From the NCBI GenBank assembly GCA_964645765.1, contig CAZYBE010000001.1:62001-126000 (forward strand): DNA of 64,000 nt. Reading direction: 5' to 3'. A program made the position numbers and the translations under genes. This DNA is from CAZGMN01 sp964645765 (GTDB taxonomy: Bacteria; Acidobacteriota; Aminicenantia; Aminicenantales; Aminicenantaceae). Shown here in pieces: positions 55,511 through 63,793 of this stretch. The notes beneath the pieces were generated by a model. It saw nothing but the letters and a program-made list of their open reading frames with translations, was not told the origin of the DNA and ran no database searches. The stretch's first letter is position 1. Each line of letters begins with the position of its first letter.

Positions 55511-56418
55511 AGCTCTCTTTCCTGGAATTTATGAAGGACGATATCGGCAATGAGGTTGACAACAAAAGTCATGACGAACAAAACCAGGCCGATAGCAAAC
55601 AGGGCGTAATAGTGAGTGGTGTAATAAGGAACCTCGCCGAGCTCGATGGCAATGTTGGCGGTCATCGTCCTCACGGAATCCAAGAATCCATGGGGAAAAG
55701 CGCGGGCATTGCCAGTCACCATGAGGACGGTCATCGTCTCTCCGATAGCACGTCCCATGCCCAGCATGCAGGAAGCGATAATTCCTGATAAAGCAGCAGG
55801 AATTTTAACTCGAACGAGAGTCTGCCAGCGCGAAGCGCCAAGGGCTAAGGAAGCTTCGGTGTAGGCAAGGGGGACAGCGGTGAGAGAGTCCTCAGAGATG
55901 CTGATGATTGTCGGAAGAGCCATTATGGCTAAAAGAAAGCTTCCGTTCGCAGCGTTAAGCCCGTTGCCGGTGTGGAATAATTTGGCGATGACCGGTCCGA
56001 AAAGCACAATTCCCAGGAAGCCAACCACAACCGATGGAATTCCGGCCAGAATCTCGATGATGGGTTTTAATATTTCTCTCACCCTCCAGTGGGCGACGTC
56101 GGAAAGATAGGCCGCAACGCCGATGCCAACCGGAATGGCGATAGCCAGTGCGCCCGTAGTCACCATCAAGGTGCTGACAATCATCGATAGAATGCCATAC
56201 TCGGCTTTTTCTGGAGAAGTCGGGTCCCATTTTTTACTCCCGATGAATTTGAGGATGTTGATTTCTCTGAAGGCCGGGATGGCCGTAGAGAGGAGGAGGC
56301 CGAAAATTCCTATTAAGACAAGAATCGCAATGATTCCGTTGGCAAAGAAAAAAGCCTTTATGGCTGATTCTTTAAGCCGTGAGGTTCTCCTCTTTTTCAT
56401 GGCTACCTGGTCATTCAT
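55507..56418 (-). CDS. pstC: Phosphate ABC transporter permease PstC
   Basis: 303 aa, six transmembrane helices, EAA loop EASLALGASRWQTLVRVKIPAAL, and IAGIPSVVVGFLGIVLF. A 144-bp gap separates it from pstS, longer than between the other genes; I see no definite terminator in it, but a hairpin limiting read-through (to raise PstS amounts) would be normal. Confidence 0.95.
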   Translation of the reverse strand: MNDQVAMKKRRTSRLKESAIKAFFFANGIIAILVLIGIFGLLLSTAIPAFREINILKFIGSKKWDPTSPEKAEYGILSMIVSTLMVTTGALAIAIPVGIGVAAYLSDVAHWRVREILKPIIEILAGIPSVVVGFLGIVLFGPVIAKLFHTGNGLNAANGSFLLAIMALPTIISISEDSLTAVPLAYTEASLALGASRWQTLVRVKIPAALSGIIASCMLGMGRAIGETMTVLMVTGNARAFPHGFLDSVRTMTANIAIELGEVPYYTTHYYALFAIGLVLFVMTFVVNLIADIVLHKFQEREL

Positions 56419-56562
56419 GATCTTTCTCGCGGGCTGATGGATAATCAGCTAATTGAGTCTGCTTTTTTTCCGTTCTATTAGATATATAAACCGTCTTTTT
56501 AATTCATAGAGAAATAAGCTGGGTAGAACTTTTTCCAACTCACTTTTTCAAAGACGAAAATA

Positions 56563-57465
56563 TTACCTGAGATTTTTTTCGTTGCTTACCTTATGGCCAG
56601 ATCCTATGGTGAAAAAGCCTTCTCTCTCGACAATTTTCTGTCCCTCAGGGCCTGTCTCAAACTGGATAAAATCAGCAATAGCCGCGCCGGGCTTGCCGTT
56701 GGTTGCCTGATAGAGGGGCCTGGCCACAGGGTATTGACCCGAATCAACAGCAGCCTTGTCCAGCGGAGAATAGGCTGAAGAGTTCGCGTCCTTTGCAACT
56801 TTCAGGACTTTGAGGCCTTTCCTCACATTACCGGATTGATCGAATAGATATCCGACTCCGACATAACCGATTCCATTCTCATCCTGAAGAATTCCCTCGA
56901 TGATCTGGGCATTGCCGTTCATCTCTTTCATGTCCGGTGAATAATTTTTATTGCCGAGGACATGCTCCTGCATAAAAACGTATGTTCCAGAATTCGACTG
57001 TCGCCCGTAGAGAGAGACGGGTTTATCAACTCCGCCAACTGCTTTCCAATTTTTGACTTCGCCTCTGTAAATAGCGCCAAGTTCGGCCATGGTGAGTTTT
57101 TCAATAGGATTGCGCTCGTTGACAATAATGGACAATCCGTCGACAGCGATGACAAAGAACCGAGGCTTGATTCCTTTTTCCCAGGCCTGGTCGATCTCTT
57201 TCTGCTTCCATTCCCGGGAGTGGTTGGCGATGTCGCAGGTTCCGTTGATCAGGGCCGAGACTCCAGTTCCTGACCCTCCTCCCAAGACAGCCAGGGCTGT
57301 TCTCGGATTCTTTGCCATGTACTCCTCAGCCAGGATTTGAACCAGGTTGACCAAGGTGTCAGAGCCCTTGATCTGGACCATTTTTTTCTGAGCCAGGCTC
57401 ATCTGCGGGATCAAAGCCAGGCTCAAGCCAATCACAGCGATTGATAGCCATTTTTTCATGTTCAT
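56563..57465 (-). CDS. pstS: Periplasmic phosphate-binding protein
   Basis: 300 aa with a signal peptide (KKWLSIAVIGLSLALIPQMSLAQ). Ligand-site motifs include KGSDTLVNLVQ, GGGSGTGVSALING, GRQSNSGTYVFMQEHVLG. It captures phosphate and delivers it to PstCA. It starts 17 bp after the porin stop, so the two are one unit; GGAGG lies upstream of the ATG. Confidence 0.94.
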   Translation of the reverse strand: MNMKKWLSIAVIGLSLALIPQMSLAQKKMVQIKGSDTLVNLVQILAEEYMAKNPRTALAVLGGGSGTGVSALINGTCDIANHSREWKQKEIDQAWEKGIKPRFFVIAVDGLSIIVNERNPIEKLTMAELGAIYRGEVKNWKAVGGVDKPVSLYGRQSNSGTYVFMQEHVLGNKNYSPDMKEMNGNAQIIEGILQDENGIGYVGVGYLFDQSGNVRKGLKVLKVAKDANSSAYSPLDKAAVDSGQYPVARPLYQATNGKPGAAIADFIQFETGPEGQKIVEREGFFTIGSGHKVSNEKNLR

Positions 57466-57482
57466 TGTTTGAACCTCCTTTC

Positions 57483-58541
57483 TTAGAATGACAAGAAAAA
57501 TGTCAAGTTAAAGATTGCATCGTCTTTCTTGGTTGAGTCAGCATAGGCATAATACCAGATATTCGGCTGAATCCTCAGGCTTTTGTGGAGCGGCGCCCAG
57601 TCAAAGCCGGCGATGATGAGACTGATCTGGTCATTCGCATTCTTTGAATTCGGCTCGTATCTGTCGAATCGGGCAAAGATGCTGAACACATCCGGCTTGA
57701 AGATGTATCTTCCGAAAAGGGATATGCCGGAAATATCGTAATGTCTTAGGTCAGCGGTCAGATTCTTATCATTGTCATAGACAAAATATTCTGCTCCAAT
57801 CACCAGGTTTCTCACCGTCTCAAAAAAGGCATCGGCTTTGTAGGTGAACGCATCATTAGCAGAGTCTTGTTTTTCGAAATCTATGTACCCGACCACAGAA
57901 AATCCTGCAATCGGGATAAGCTGGAGCTGAGCGGCGAGCTTTTTGTATTTATCACCCTCGGGATGGGAGTAGCCAGCTCCGTTGAGCACCATGAAACCGT
58001 AACGGGCTTGTTTTGAAATAGAGCCGTTGATGCTGGCTCCCAAGTCAGCGCTCGAGGAATCGACATCTGCTCCTGTAACATCCTTATACAGATCGTGTAG
58101 CGTCTTGGCCACGCTCCGGTAGCTCCATCTGTCTTCAGCCAGCTTAAAGGTTAAGGTGTCGGTCATGCCCACCTTGATGCTTGAATTGGGAACCAGATTC
58201 GACCATTCGAAGTTGAGATGCTTGATAAATGGTCTCAACTTATCATCCTTTTTTCCACCGGCATCGACAGCCTTTACATAGTCGGCATCATAGGTCAATC
58301 TGAACTTAAGGTTGTCGCTGATCTTGTTTTCGTAGCGGAAATAAGCTCTTCTGAAGGTGAAAAAGTTGTTCATGAAATTCGGATTAGTGGGGGGAGGAGT
58401 TGTTAACGGGCCTTTATTGGTCAGGAAATAGGTGTAGTCCAGATAGATGGTTGTGGTAAAAGTCTGCTGAGCCAATAGCGCAGCTTGACCAAGGATGATG
58501 AAGCCTAAGGCCAGCGCGATTCTTAAGATTTTGTTTTTCAT
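57483..58541 (-). CDS. Outer-membrane porin of the phosphate regulon (OprO/P-like)
   Basis: 352 aa: signal peptide MKNKILRIALALGFIILGQAALLAQ, alternating beta-strand pattern through the chain, and a C-terminal phenylalanine in NLTFFLSF as required by the barrel-assembly machinery. The pattern FFTFRRAYFRYENKISDNLKFRLTYDADY and KVGMTDTL is like polyphosphate/phosphate-selective porins. Being first in the Pho operon, it probably admits phosphate across the outer membrane. This gene is also the best evidence that the organism is diderm. Confidence 0.8.
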   Translation of the reverse strand: MKNKILRIALALGFIILGQAALLAQQTFTTTIYLDYTYFLTNKGPLTTPPPTNPNFMNNFFTFRRAYFRYENKISDNLKFRLTYDADYVKAVDAGGKKDDKLRPFIKHLNFEWSNLVPNSSIKVGMTDTLTFKLAEDRWSYRSVAKTLHDLYKDVTGADVDSSSADLGASINGSISKQARYGFMVLNGAGYSHPEGDKYKKLAAQLQLIPIAGFSVVGYIDFEKQDSANDAFTYKADAFFETVRNLVIGAEYFVYDNDKNLTADLRHYDISGISLFGRYIFKPDVFSIFARFDRYEPNSKNANDQISLIIAGFDWAPLHKSLRIQPNIWYYAYADSTKKDDAIFNLTFFLSF

Positions 58542-58647
58542 TTTTCATAACCTCCTTTTTTCAATGCTGTCTCCTCAGCAAGAAGAATCGAGATTCAACC
58601 TCTTTTCCCTGCTTATTCTTAGGAGCTCTGTCAATCATTGAGCGTTT

Positions 58648-58701
58648 AGAATAATTCCTCAATGTTAAGAATTGATAAAGAAATGATGAAGATTGAATGA
58701 A
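58648..58701 (-). promoter_or_regulatory. Pho-box-like array and promoter of the porin-pst-pho operon
   Basis: On the minus strand, four direct repeats with an exact 11-bp period occupy 58701-58658: TTCATTCAATC, TTCATCATTTC, TTTATCAATTC, TTAACATTGAG. PhoB/PhoP-type regulators bind such 11-bp direct repeats in place of a -35 box. A -10-like TATTCT (58653-58648) follows five bases after the last unit. The transcript would begin about 100 bp before the porin ATG. Confidence 0.65.
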
Positions 58702-58734
58702 TTTTTCTAATTAAAAATTATTACCCCTGGCGAA

Positions 58735-58870
58735 GGCTAAGTGGTTCGAAAACCGTTTGAAGGCTGAGCGGGCATGGCTCCTCGACCGAAGGGAGAGGAG
58801 AGCGAAGCCTGAAACCGAGCAGCTTTTGCCTCGCTGGGGCAAAAGCTGCGTGTTTTCGAACCACTTAGCC
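58735..58870. repeat. Palindromic repeat family B, copy B2
   Basis: 136 bp with perfect terminal inverted repeats (GGCTAAGTGGTTCGAAAAC and complement) and the inner hairpin CAGCTTTTGCC...GGCAAAAGCTG. Its centre matches B1 (GTTTGAAGGCTGAGCGGGCA, CTCGACCGAAGGGAGAGGAG), whereas the arms differ from B1 and yet pair with each other. It lies between the divergent Pho operon and the sensor kinase. Confidence 0.9.
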
Positions 58871-58882
58871 TGAGCCTCTTCC

Positions 58883-58912
58883 TTGAACTCGATTCTTTTT
58901 TTAGAGTATAAT
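58883..58912 (+). promoter_or_regulatory. Promoter of the sensor-kinase/NtrC pair
   Basis: TTGAAC (58883-58888), 18-bp spacer, TATAAT (58907-58912). Start predicted near 58919, so the kinase ATG at 58947, not the ATG within the -10 box, is the likely start. It begins 13 bp from the end of repeat B2. Confidence 0.62.
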
Positions 58913-58946
58913 GATTCTTAAAACTAATATCTCTTCAGTAATCAAT

Positions 58947-60932
58947 ATGAAATTTCCATCTTTATCCCTGAGGACAAAGCTCATACTCAGCTTCCTGGTC
59001 GTCATCGTCATCGGCGGCCTCATCTCCCTGAGCCTGGGCTGGAGGCTGGTTAAAGCGACCATCATCGATCAAGCCCAAACAAAGGTTCAGCACGACCTAG
59101 CTGCAGCCTGGATGGTTTTCAACGAAAAGCTCAGCAATATCAAGGAGATTGTGAGGCTGACTGCCGACAGGGAAAGCCTCCGTGAGGCCATGAAGAGTAA
59201 CAAAAGAGATCTTCTCCTCAAATACCTGAGCCGAGTCAGAGAGGATTATGGATTGGATACACTGACTTTAACTGATAACAACGGAAAAGTCGTCATTCGA
59301 ACCAGAAACCCAGGAATTACCGGCGACGACCAATCTCAGGATGAAATCATCAAGCAGGCTTTAAAAGACGGTGTTTTAGCCTATCCCGAGATTGTTTCGC
59401 GTGAAGAACTCCTTAAAGAAGGAAAAGATTTGGCTGAGAAAGCCTACATGGAATTCATATACACTCCGAGGGAAGCTCCAAGGCCCGAGAATAAAGAGAC
59501 GAGCGGCATGATGTTGAAAGCCGCTTCTCCTATCATCGATGAAAACAAGGCTTGCCTCGGCGTCCTCTACGGAGGCCTATTGCTCAATCGCAACTACGAG
59601 ATTGTCGATAGAGTCAAAGAAATCGTCTATAAGGGAGAAATATATGATGGCCGGGATAAAGGAACATCGACAATTTTTCAAAACGATTTGAGGATTTCGA
59701 CCAACGTCAAAGATGAAAAAGGCGAGCGAGCCATCGGCACCAGACTTTCCCAGGAAGTCAACCAGGCTGTCCTTGTCGAAGGAAAGCCCTGGATAGCCAG
59801 AGCCTTTGTGGTCACCGATTGGTACATCACCGCCTATGAGCCGATTAAAAATATTGATGATAAAATTATCGGCATCCTCTATGTTGGCTTGCTTGAAAAA
59901 CCTTATATCGACATCACTAAGCGCGTCATGCTGACTTTCACCTTCATGGCTTCCCTTTGCGTTGTCCTGCTCCTCATCATCCTTTACTTCTCAACGACTC
60001 GAATCATCAACCCTCTTCAGAGAATGGTCGTTGCCACTCAGGAGATCGCCAAGGGAGACCTCTCCCATAAGGTTGGAGTCAAATCCAGAGACGAAATTGG
60101 TTATCTGGCAGAATCCTTCAACCAGATGACAGCCAAGCTCAAGGAAGCCAATGAAGCGCTTGTCGAATGGGGAAAAACTCTAGAGAAAAAGGTTGAAGAG
60201 CGGACAAAGGAATTGAGAGAAGCGCAGGCCTCCCTCATTCAATCCGAGAAGCTCGCCTCTCTGGGAAAACTGGCAGCAGGAATAGCCCATGAAATCAACA
60301 ACCCCTTAGGGGGCATCCTCATCTACAGCCATCTTCTGCTTGAAGATATCGACAAAAAAAATCCTCATTACGAAAACCTGAAAAAGATCGTTAAAGAAAC
60401 CTCGCGCTGCAAAGACATCGTCAAGGGCCTGCTCGAATTCGCCCGTCCCAAAGAACCAGAGATGTCCCCGGTCAACATCAACGAGGTCGTGGACAGCTCT
60501 TTAGCCATCATGGAGCGCCAGGTTCTCTTCCAGAACATCGCCATTAAAAAATCTTATGCTCCTGACCTGCCAAAAATTGTCGGCGACGGCGCCCAGCTTC
60601 AGCAAGTGTTCATGAACATCATTCTCAACGCCGCCGAGGCTATGAACGGGAACGGCTCATTGACCATCTGCACCTTTTTGAATAAAGACGGCTCATTTAT
60701 CGATGTGAGCATCGCTGACACCGGCCACGGCATAAAGGACGAAGACAAGCAAAGAATCTTTGAGCCTTTCTTCACCACCAAAGAAGTCGGCAGGGGAACA
60801 GGACTTGGCCTTTCCATAAGTTACAGCATCGTCCAGAAGCATCAAGGAACAATCGAAGTTAAGAGCGAAGTTGGAAAAGGTTCGACTTTTACTGTTAAAT
60901 TGCCGGTTAAGAGGAAGCGCGAGCATGACTAA
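58947..60932 (+). CDS. Sensor histidine kinase with Cache-type sensor, HAMP and kinase domains
   Basis: 661 aa. First transmembrane segment LRTKLILSFLVVIVIGGLISLSLGW; a large periplasmic single-Cache-like domain (about residues 40-330, with TLTDNNGKVVIRTRNPG and LYGGLLLN); a second segment MASLCVVLLLIILYFSTT; HAMP; HisKA with H in AAGIAHEINNPLGGIL (NtrB-like); HATPase with ADTGHGIKDEDKQRIFEPFFTTK and GRGTGLGLSISYSIVQKHQG. It should phosphorylate the NtrC-like regulator, whose ORF overlaps by 8 bp. A likely target is the adjacent hydrogenase. Confidence 0.92.
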   Translation: MKFPSLSLRTKLILSFLVVIVIGGLISLSLGWRLVKATIIDQAQTKVQHDLAAAWMVFNEKLSNIKEIVRLTADRESLREAMKSNKRDLLLKYLSRVREDYGLDTLTLTDNNGKVVIRTRNPGITGDDQSQDEIIKQALKDGVLAYPEIVSREELLKEGKDLAEKAYMEFIYTPREAPRPENKETSGMMLKAASPIIDENKACLGVLYGGLLLNRNYEIVDRVKEIVYKGEIYDGRDKGTSTIFQNDLRISTNVKDEKGERAIGTRLSQEVNQAVLVEGKPWIARAFVVTDWYITAYEPIKNIDDKIIGILYVGLLEKPYIDITKRVMLTFTFMASLCVVLLLIILYFSTTRIINPLQRMVVATQEIAKGDLSHKVGVKSRDEIGYLAESFNQMTAKLKEANEALVEWGKTLEKKVEERTKELREAQASLIQSEKLASLGKLAAGIAHEINNPLGGILIYSHLLLEDIDKKNPHYENLKKIVKETSRCKDIVKGLLEFARPKEPEMSPVNINEVVDSSLAIMERQVLFQNIAIKKSYAPDLPKIVGDGAQLQQVFMNIILNAAEAMNGNGSLTICTFLNKDGSFIDVSIADTGHGIKDEDKQRIFEPFFTTKEVGRGTGLGLSISYSIVQKHQGTIEVKSEVGKGSTFTVKLPVKRKREHD

Positions 60933-62280
60933 AAATCTCAGTATCTTGATCATCGACGACGATGAAGCTATCCGCGACTCCTGCAGCCAAGCGCTCAAAA
61001 AAGATGGCTATAAGGTCAAAACCGCCAAGGATGGAATGGAAGGCTTGAGACTATTCAAAGAGGAGTCTTTTCAAGTTGTCCTCCTTGATTTAAGACTGCC
61101 CGGAGCTGACGGGATGGAAGTCTTGAGCAAGATAAAAGAAGAGAATCCCGAGACTCCTGTCATCATCATCACTGCCTACGCCAGCATTGAATCTGCTGTC
61201 GAGGCCATGAAACGAGGAGCCTTTAATTATTTGGCCAAGCCTTTCAGCCCAGAAGAGCTGCGGGTTATCACCAGGAAAGCTCTGAAAAGCCGGGAAGTCT
61301 TTCTTGAAAATATCTATCTTCGGGAGGAGCTTGAAAAGAAAACAGAATTTGACATGGTCGTCGGTAAAAGCAAGCCCATGGAAAAACTCATGGATATCCT
61401 CAGGCGCGTGGCCGCCACCGAGAGCACGGTCCTCATCAGCGGAGAAAGCGGAACAGGCAAGGAACTGCTTGCCCGGGAGATTCACAACCACAGCCTCAGA
61501 AAGAATGCCCCCTTTGTGGTCGTGGACTGTGGAGCTCTGGTCGAGACTCTGTTCGAGAGCGAGCTTTTCGGCCATGTCAAGGGCTCTTTCACCGGAGCCC
61601 ATGAGACCAAGCATGGCAGGTTTGAGGTAGCCAATGGAGGCACGATCTTCTTGGATGAAATCAGCAACATCAGCCTCAACATCCAGGCAAAACTCTTGAG
61701 GGTCATTCAAGAGAGAGAGGTGACGAGGATTGGAAGCACCAAGCCGATCAAAGTCGATGTTCGCATTCTCGCCGCCACCAACCAGGAGCTGGCAGACCTG
61801 GTCAGGAAAGAAAAATTCAGGGAGGACCTTTTCTACCGTCTCAGTGTCGTTCCCATTCATCTTCCTCCTTTACGGGAAAGGAAAGAAGACATTCCGCTTC
61901 TTGTCGAACACTTTTTAAGCAAATATAACAAGAGAACCAGGAAGAACATCAACAGCATTTCCCCCGACATCAAAAAGGCTTTGATGGAGTACGACTGGCC
62001 GGGAAATATCAGGGAGCTGGAAAATACCGTAGAAAGAGCTGTCGTCCTCTCCAAAGGAAACCAGATCGAATTGGAGAGCTTGGTCTACCACGGCATCAGC
62101 GCCGGCTCTTCTTTTTTCAACCCTGCAGCAGGAAGATGTAAGCCGCTCGATGAGGTCGAGAAGGAATACATCAAGGCCGTGCTTCAAGCCCAATACGGGA
62201 ACAAAAGCAAAACAGCTAAAATCCTGGGGATCGACCGCAAGACCCTTACGGCAAAACTCAAAAAGCACGAAACCCATTAA
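60925..62280 (+). CDS. NtrC-family sigma-54-dependent response regulator
   Basis: 451 aa. Receiver (IIDDDEAIRD, phospho-Asp in VVLLDLRLPGADG), AAA+ domain with Walker A GESGTGKELLAREIH (about residue 173), the sigma-54 contact loop GSFTGA (GAFTGA with A-to-S), Walker B GGTIFLDEI and arginine-finger region REDLFYRLSVVPIHLPPLRER, then a Fis-type helix-turn-helix KTAKILGIDRKTLTAKLKKH. It activates -24/-12 promoters. One such promoter lies 335 bp downstream. Confidence 0.95.
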   Translation: MTKNLSILIIDDDEAIRDSCSQALKKDGYKVKTAKDGMEGLRLFKEESFQVVLLDLRLPGADGMEVLSKIKEENPETPVIIITAYASIESAVEAMKRGAFNYLAKPFSPEELRVITRKALKSREVFLENIYLREELEKKTEFDMVVGKSKPMEKLMDILRRVAATESTVLISGESGTGKELLAREIHNHSLRKNAPFVVVDCGALVETLFESELFGHVKGSFTGAHETKHGRFEVANGGTIFLDEISNISLNIQAKLLRVIQEREVTRIGSTKPIKVDVRILAATNQELADLVRKEKFREDLFYRLSVVPIHLPPLRERKEDIPLLVEHFLSKYNKRTRKNINSISPDIKKALMEYDWPGNIRELENTVERAVVLSKGNQIELESLVYHGISAGSSFFNPAAGRCKPLDEVEKEYIKAVLQAQYGNKSKTAKILGIDRKTLTAKLKKHETH

Positions 62281-62350
62281 TACTGCTCATATCTTAGGCC
62301 TTAGAAGGCAATCGTTTCCGTTCATAGTCGTTTAGAATTCTTATTTCAAA

Positions 62351-62445
62351 ACGCTTGATTGAACAGAATGCATCTCCGATTCCGTGACAGGACCCCTTCC
62401 ACAATTTTATGATTATCATGGAATCGAAGACGCTTCTGATTGAAC
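62351..62445. repeat. Direct repeats flanking a deleted family A element (A3)
   Basis: ACGCTTGATTGAAC (62351-62364) and ACGCTTCTGATTGAAC (62430-62445) are direct repeats that bracket A3 (62377-62426). A3 has inverted ends CGATTCCGTG...CATGGAATCG, and read on the minus strand its body matches the left 40-odd bases of A2 (ATAATCATAAAATTGTGG, then AAGGGGTCCTGTCACGG), joined directly to a short right end. The GC-rich core is deleted. The direct repeats could be insertion-site duplications or activator binding sites. Confidence 0.6.
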
Positions 62446-62614
62446 TTCAGCTTCGTTGGACTAGGTCGAAATTGAACAGAGGGTGGGGAAAAATACCCCA
62501 GTCCCATTCTTGCCTTCCCTCTCGGCCAAAAAGCGACCTTCCTGGCCATATAATATTTCTTTTAAATTGAATAAGTTAAAAATATATCTGCTTTTTTTCT
62601 CCTTTTGAAAAAAT

Positions 62615-62630
62615 AGGCATGGATTTTGCA
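62615..62630 (+). promoter_or_regulatory. Sigma-54 (-24/-12) promoter
   Basis: AGGCATGGATTTTGCA: GG at 62616-62617 and GC at 62628-62629 with exactly ten bases between, against consensus TGGCACGnnnnTTGCA. Only the first base and one base of the -24 element differ. Location immediately between an NtrC-type activator and a hydrogenase gene makes it convincing. Confidence 0.72.
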
Positions 62631-62734
62631 TTATACTCCTCTCCTTGAAATTCATAGATTATATATCAAGCAAAATCTCTAAGCTTTCCCATCTTTTTTT
62701 CTCAAAATTCAATGAAATACAAAGGAAATAAAAA

Positions 62735-63793
62735 ATGAGGATCATCAAACTGAAAAAGGAAAACCTCTTTCCCTTCTTGGAAATAATTTCTAAGAAGGTT
62801 GAACTCTGGGCGCCGGTCAAAAAAGGAGATAAGCATGTCTTCAAAGTTATCGATGATTTCTCCCAGATCGAAATGAATACGACAAGAACCATCCTCCCGC
62901 CGCGAAAAATCTTCCTTCCCCCTTCCTTCAACATGTTCCATGTCTCAGAAAAGGGTTACAAAGAAGACTTTTCCCACATCTCGAAAAAAATCCTTTTCGG
63001 CATCCATCCCTGCGACATCCATGGGTTGCTTATACTGGATGATTTCTTTAAACAGGCTTATCTGGACCCCTACTACCTCGATGCAAGAAAGAAGACATTG
63101 ATTCTAGGCCTCTCCTGCTGGCCTGACGAGTACTGCTTTGCCAAATCCACCAACACCCACATCATTGAAGAGGGTTTTGACCTTTTCTTCACCGACCTCA
63201 AAGACTTCTTCCTTGTCTGGATAGGCTCAAGCCAGGGCGACGACCTCATTCGCCTCAAGCCAGAGCTCTTTGATGTCAACTTATTGGATAAAGACATCCA
63301 GACTTACATCGGCTGGCAGAACGAGCGAGGAAAGGCTTATAAGTGGGGAATAAATTTCACTGCCCTTCCTGACCTGGTCGAGCTCAAATACAACGACCCT
63401 CTTTGGGAGAAAATCGGAAATGCCTGCCTGGCCTGCGGTTCCTGCACCAATGTCTGCCCGACCTGCAACTGTTACAACATCATGGACAAACAGTTCCTGG
63501 GCGGAAAAGACGGAAAAATCCTCCGCCACTGGGACGCCTGCACGCTCGAAGAATATTCAGAGGTTGCCGGCGGCGAAAATTTCAGGAAGAAGAGGTCTGT
63601 CAGGCTAAAACTTTGGTATACCCATAAGCTGCAAGCCTATATCTCCAAGTACGGAAAACCGAGCTGCGTCGGCTGCGGCCGCTGTATTATCACTTGCCCG
63701 GTAGGGATCAATGCCCGAACCGTGGGAAAGGCTCTGCTTGGAGAAGAAGAAGACTCCTTCTGGACTAGATTCAACAAAGAGGTGACAAAATGA
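62735..63793 (+). CDS. Sulfhydrogenase/NAD(P)-hydrogenase beta-like iron-sulfur subunit
   Basis: 352 aa resembling HydB of group 3b [NiFe] hydrogenases and AsrA of anaerobic sulfite reductase. N-terminal region of unknown fold with GIHPCDIHGLLILDD (conserved in the family) and a C-terminal pair of [4Fe-4S] motifs CLACGSCTNVCPTCNCYN and CVGCGRCIITCPVG. It carries electrons between a flavoprotein (next gene) and the hydrogenase. A weak AAGGAAAT site precedes the ATG; stop overlaps the next gene (ATGA). Confidence 0.85.
   Translation: MRIIKLKKENLFPFLEIISKKVELWAPVKKGDKHVFKVIDDFSQIEMNTTRTILPPRKIFLPPSFNMFHVSEKGYKEDFSHISKKILFGIHPCDIHGLLILDDFFKQAYLDPYYLDARKKTLILGLSCWPDEYCFAKSTNTHIIEEGFDLFFTDLKDFFLVWIGSSQGDDLIRLKPELFDVNLLDKDIQTYIGWQNERGKAYKWGINFTALPDLVELKYNDPLWEKIGNACLACGSCTNVCPTCNCYNIMDKQFLGGKDGKILRHWDACTLEEYSEVAGGENFRKKRSVRLKLWYTHKLQAYISKYGKPSCVGCGRCIITCPVGINARTVGKALLGEEEDSFWTRFNKEVTK

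Larger units (their letters stand above)
62281..62734. other. Regulatory intergenic region of the second hydrogenase locus
   Basis: 454 bp without a plausible gene. From left to right it holds the ACGCTT direct repeats with the deleted repeat A3 (62351-62445), AT-rich DNA, the -24/-12 promoter at 62615-62630, and an approximately 94-nt leader. Confidence 0.6.

Noticed and set aside
58911..58946. ATG at 58911 as the sensor kinase start
   Set aside because: This ATG lies within the predicted -10 box, so it would not be in the message; the ATG at 58947 is used.
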